In this document: positions 30,542 through 33,080 of the stretch, one piece after another
Numbering within the stretch: position 1 is the stretch's first letter
How the letters are laid out: each line of letters starts with the position of its first letter
DNA from: Syntrophorhabdus sp. PtaU1.Bin058
GTDB lineage: Bacteria; Desulfobacterota; Syntrophorhabdia; Syntrophorhabdales; Syntrophorhabdaceae
Length of the DNA stretch: 33,080 nt
Reading direction: 5' to 3'
Assembly: GCA_002067975.1 (NCBI GenBank)
Contig: MVRS01000212.1
Span: forward strand, 1 to 33,080
Position numbers and translations under genes: made by a program
The notes under the pieces: generated by a model
The model's database searches: none
Told to the model about the DNA's origin: nothing
Seen by the model: only the letters and a program-made list of their open reading frames with translations

Positions 30542-30615
30542 GTTATGAGTTTATAGTTCGGAGTTCGGAGTGAAGGGCGATGAATACTCCGAACTCATTA
30601 CTCCGAACTTATAAC
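30542..30615. repeat. Imperfect inverted repeat between livJ and livH
   Basis: Arms of 30 nt (30542-30571 and 30586-30615) around a 14-nt loop. The arms consist of the same words, GTTATGAGTT, ATAGTTCGGAGT and GTTCGGAGT, in different order, so pairing is strong but not perfect. In the mRNA it would form a hairpin after the binding-protein gene, the usual place for elements that raise binding-protein mRNA relative to the permease genes. Its composition also fits the mobile word-repeats elsewhere in the window. Confidence 0.8.
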
Positions 30616-30618
30616 TGA

Positions 30619-31749
30619 CTACGGGTTGATCGTTGTTACGTATTTAAATCCTTCTTTTTCCACCTTCAGGATCACGACGGATTTTACGGCATCACCGTTT
30701 TTGTCGAAACCGATGTTGCCTGTGACCCCCTTGAAATTCTTCAGCGCAGCGAGCTGTCTCACGATATCGTCCTGTGCCGGCCTTTTTGCGCTGTCGAGCG
30801 CCTTCAGCAATATCATCGTGGCGTCGTAACCGAGGGCGGCGAAGGTATCGGGGACAGCGTTGTATTTCTGTTTGTATCGTTTTATAAAGGCCTCTGCCAC
30901 AGGGTCTTTCCTGTCGGGAGAATAGTGGTTGGTGAAGTAGCTTCCCATTATAGCATCCCCGGCGTTCTTGATGAGGTCCGGCGAATCCCAGCCGTCGCCC
31001 CCGAGCATGGTCGACCTCAGTCCCTTTTCCCTTATCTGTTTTGCGATGAGGGCGACCTTGTTGTAATAGTCGGGGATGTAGATGACGTCGGGCTTTTTGA
31101 CCTGTATCTTTGTTATGAGGGCTGAGAAATCGACATCGTCCTTCTGGTATGATTCATAAGCAACAACGGTGCCCTTGCCCTTTTTAAATGTCGCCTGAAA
31201 GTAATCGGCGAGTCCCTTTGAGTAGTCGTTCCCTACATCATAGAGGATCGCGGCAGTCCCGGCCTTCAGGTTTTTCAGGGCAAAACCGGCGGCAACGGTC
31301 CCCTGGAAGGGATCGATAAAGCAGGCCCTGAATACATAGGGTTTCCTCTTGCCGTCGCTTATGGTGACCTTCGGGTTCGTGGCAGTGCCTGTCACAAGAG
31401 GGACCTTCTGTTTTGTTGCAAGCTCGCTGACAGGTATGGTCACCTTCGAGGTCATGGGACCGATGACCGCCGTTACCTTGTCCTGGGTCATAAGCTTCAG
31501 CGCGGCATTCGTCCCCTCCGTGGGATCGTTCTTGTCATCGGCGATAACAGGATCTATTGTATATTTCCCCTTTTTTGCATACTCCTCAAGGGCCAGGGAA
31601 AAGGCGTTCTTGTATGACTCGCCAAAGGTCTTTACATCACCGGTAAGGGGGACTATGAGACCTATCCTGACGGTCTCTTTCGCGAAGAGGGGGCTTGAGA
31701 GCGTAAGAACGAGCATCAGCGCACAGATAATAAAAAAGATCCTTTTCAT
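30619..31749 (-). CDS. livJ: Branched-chain amino acid-type periplasmic binding protein LivJ/LivK
   Basis: A 376-residue periplasmic binding protein: signal peptide about 1-23 (cut after SPLFA), mature start KETVRIGLIVPLTGDVKTFG, and conserved VIGPMTSKVTIPVSELA, PYVFRACFIDPFQG and DVGNDYSKGLADYF. First gene of the liv operon with an AAGGAGGA ribosome binding site 8 nt before the start. The ligand cannot be deduced; acidic and aromatic residues of the pocket need modelling. Confidence 0.93.
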   Translation of the reverse strand: MKRIFFIICALMLVLTLSSPLFAKETVRIGLIVPLTGDVKTFGESYKNAFSLALEEYAKKGKYTIDPVIADDKNDPTEGTNAALKLMTQDKVTAVIGPMTSKVTIPVSELATKQKVPLVTGTATNPKVTISDGKRKPYVFRACFIDPFQGTVAAGFALKNLKAGTAAILYDVGNDYSKGLADYFQATFKKGKGTVVAYESYQKDDVDFSALITKIQVKKPDVIYIPDYYNKVALIAKQIREKGLRSTMLGGDGWDSPDLIKNAGDAIMGSYFTNHYSPDRKDPVAEAFIKRYKQKYNAVPDTFAALGYDATMILLKALDSAKRPAQDDIVRQLAALKNFKGVTGNIGFDKNGDAVKSVVILKVEKEGFKYVTTINP

Positions 31750-31788
31750 TGTTGTTGTCCTCCTTCATGATGTCGTTATGAATAAATA

Positions 31789-31808
31789 AAAACCATAACT
31801 TTGGTTTT
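31789..31808. promoter_or_regulatory. Short palindrome upstream of livJ
   Basis: AAAACCA (31789-31795) and TGGTTTT (31802-31808) are exact complements around 6 bp, about 40-60 bp before the livJ start. On the minus strand TTGAAA precedes a 17-bp spacer and TATTTA, a weak promoter overlapping the palindrome, so it could be an operator of the liv operon. Confidence 0.35.
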
Positions 31809-31873
31809 CAATGCAACGGTTTTATCGGTAGTGGTTCAATTTGAAAAGTTGAAGGTGAAAGGTTAAGAAGAAT

Positions 31874-32166
31874 CTCGTGAGTCGTCAGGCGTAAGTCGTA
31901 AGGGGACTTAAGCATAGCACAAAGCGCAGGGCGCATAGCGGAACACCCGTGAGACCATCGCGAAGAATTTGAATCCCTTAAGCCATCTCGAGGAGTGAAG
32001 TGACGTGGCGATCTACAGGGTATAATCTATTGAATGAGATTGCCACGCCCTACGGGCTCGCAATGACGCATTTACCTTCCACATTTCATATGGTTCATCC
32101 AATTACGAATTACGATTCACGAATTACGGTTTTCCCGCCTAACGCCTCACGCCTTACGATTCACGG
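31874..32166. repeat. Dispersed ~0.28-kb repeat, copy B
   Basis: Second copy of the repeat at 20662-20938. The left end contains GTCAGGCGTAAGTCGTAAGG and the right end CCTAACGCCTCACGCCTTAC; the interior again has GACGTGGCGATC and TGAGATTGCCACG. It contains one, not two, CTCGCAATGAC modules and has about 15 bp extra inside the central stem. It lies between the livJ promoter region and the end of the membrane-protein gene. The remainder of 31809-31873 shows nothing else. Confidence 0.85.
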
Positions 32167-32184
32167 ATGTTCTGTCATGAGCTT

Positions 32185-32979
32185 TTACGTTGTTTTCCTG
32201 GACATAAACTGATGGATCAGGAAGGAGCAGCAGAAAGATATGAGCAGAGATACAAAGGTGCCTGCCAACAGGCCGAGCGGTACATATGTATACCGTACCG
32301 ATACAGCATATACGACTACGCTGACGGCGCCGAGGATCGACGCCTTCATGACCGCTGCCGAGAACGATGCCCCGTGTGCAAAATGGGTAATGAAGATCGT
32401 GCCGATGAACATTGCGGGGAACATGGCGAAGGTGCCGCCGATCAACGGCCCCCCGACCTTTGTCATGACCACCGCCAGGGCGATGACAAGGCCGCCGAAG
32501 GTCCCCCGAAAGAGTATTATGGGCAGCGTATACCTCATCTTCCTGCCGGACTCTGATCTTATCTTGAGCCTTGTCTCCGCTGTCCAGTACGAGAAAAACA
32601 ACATACACACGTACGCCGTCAGAGAGAAAGGGAAGCTGTCGAACCGCATAACGACAGGCACAAGAGACAGGAGAAACCATGCAGCGAGCGCCCCGGCGAA
32701 TGCGAACCAGAAATTGATCCTGAGGAGATAGATATAGACGATAATAAAGAGGCAATTTATACCACCCACTACAGGCACTATCGTCGTTGCGGCCACCGCT
32801 GTCTCAAGGGACTGGGTCCATGCTATGAAGAAGAGGGACACGAGCGCCGTTGAAGGCAATCCGGCGACAAGGCCGCCGATCTTTGTACCGTATCGTTCCG
32901 CAAGCACGGTGCCTATCGTGATCCAGAGGCTGCCGGTAATAAAAGAGAGGGCAAGTTTCAGGACAAAGGGATCGATCAT
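32185..32979 (-). CDS. Multi-pass inner-membrane protein, possible two-half transporter (hypothetical)
   Basis: A 264-residue protein with about eight membrane segments and no recognised family signature. Two halves look alike: GGLVAGLPSTALVSLFFIAW (about 34-53) and GGPLIGGTFAMFPAMFIGTI (about 175-194), both followed by a polar turn and an Ala-rich helix, which suggests an internal duplication as in many carriers. A loop of charged residues (ETRLKIRSESGRKMRY) separates the halves. The start ATG at 32979 has only a weak ribosome binding site. A TTGACA in the CTGTCAA/TTGACAG inverted repeat at 33010-33029 could belong to its promoter. Confidence 0.7.
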   Translation of the reverse strand: MIDPFVLKLALSFITGSLWITIGTVLAERYGTKIGGLVAGLPSTALVSLFFIAWTQSLETAVAATTIVPVVGGINCLFIIVYIYLLRINFWFAFAGALAAWFLLSLVPVVMRFDSFPFSLTAYVCMLFFSYWTAETRLKIRSESGRKMRYTLPIILFRGTFGGLVIALAVVMTKVGGPLIGGTFAMFPAMFIGTIFITHFAHGASFSAAVMKASILGAVSVVVYAVSVRYTYVPLGLLAGTFVSLLISFCCSFLIHQFMSRKTT

Positions 32980-33080
32980 CTGATAGAAGGTAGCGCAAAG
33001 CCCGATTCGCTGTCAATATCTCTTGACAGGAACCCGGTGAGCGTGTAAAAAAATGTTATACGATAATTACTGGATAGAGG

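Noticed and set aside
33010-33029. Operator upstream of the membrane-protein gene
   Set aside because: CTGTCAA/TTGACAG is a 7-bp inverted repeat and contains a -35-like TTGACA, but no matching -10 was found and the window ends soon after.

Overview
The window looks like a chromosomal segment of a Gram-negative, anaerobe-like bacterium. The gene content (Sec signal peptides, lipoproteins, an outer-membrane efflux protein, Spy-like periplasmic protein, Mop-type molybdate binding, a molybdenum hydroxylase, a complete Liv ABC transporter) and the many palindromic intergenic repeats would fit a deltaproteobacterium-type genome such as the Syntrophorhabdus group. That placement is an inference from style and gene content; there is no rRNA or tRNA here to confirm it.

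Layout. (1) 1-490: the 3' end of an unrecognised gene, then modular hairpin repeats. (2) 491-4243: a molybdenum block: a DUF364 putative metal-chelating protein, modABC, and a convergent molbindin gene (mop). (3) 4244-8933: divergent promoters and a perfect 38-bp ModE-type palindrome, then a small Cys-rich ORF, a three-subunit xanthine-dehydrogenase-family molybdenum hydroxylase (FAD, 2Fe-2S and Mo subunits), and a broken PEP-utilising mobile-domain gene. (4) 8934-13028: a hypothetical beta-rich protein, then a leftward envelope cluster (ICMT-like methyltransferase, lone receiver protein, glycine-zipper lipoprotein, CsgG-like lipoprotein, Spy-like protein). (5) 13176-20260: a rightward, tightly overlapping operon of a BaeS/BaeR-like two-component system, a TolC/NodT outer-membrane lipoprotein, a MacA-like adaptor and a MacB-like transporter split into ATPase and permease. 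The ATPase carries a 51-residue in-frame extension encoded by an inserted hairpin repeat. (6) 20261-21736: repeat-rich spacer with a possible structured RNA and a small coiled-coil membrane protein. (7) 21737-24264: HNH endonuclease, HIT protein, nucleoside phosphorylase-like protein, and lexA behind a perfect palindrome. (8) 24355-31749: a leftward operon with a complete LivJHMGF transporter coupled to a HisC/CobD-fold protein that lacks the PLP lysine, a secreted 5'-nucleotidase-family phosphoesterase and a 60-residue beta-grasp-like protein. (9) 31750-33080: a second copy of a ~0.28-kb repeat and a multi-pass membrane protein.

How the parts fit together: ModABC imports molybdate, Mop and the Mop domain of ModC bind it, and the hydroxylase consumes it as molybdenum cofactor; the ModE-like box lies between mop and the hydroxylase genes and could link both to molybdate status. 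The two-component system, the efflux pump and the adjacent Spy/lipoprotein cluster look like an envelope-stress module.

The most unusual signals are the hairpin-module insertion inside the transporter ATPase and its relatives at the left edge, the lysine-less aminotransferase-fold protein locked into a Liv operon with a nucleotidase and a beta-grasp protein, the frameshifted mobile-domain gene, and several families of inverted repeats whose two arms are built from the same short words in different order.
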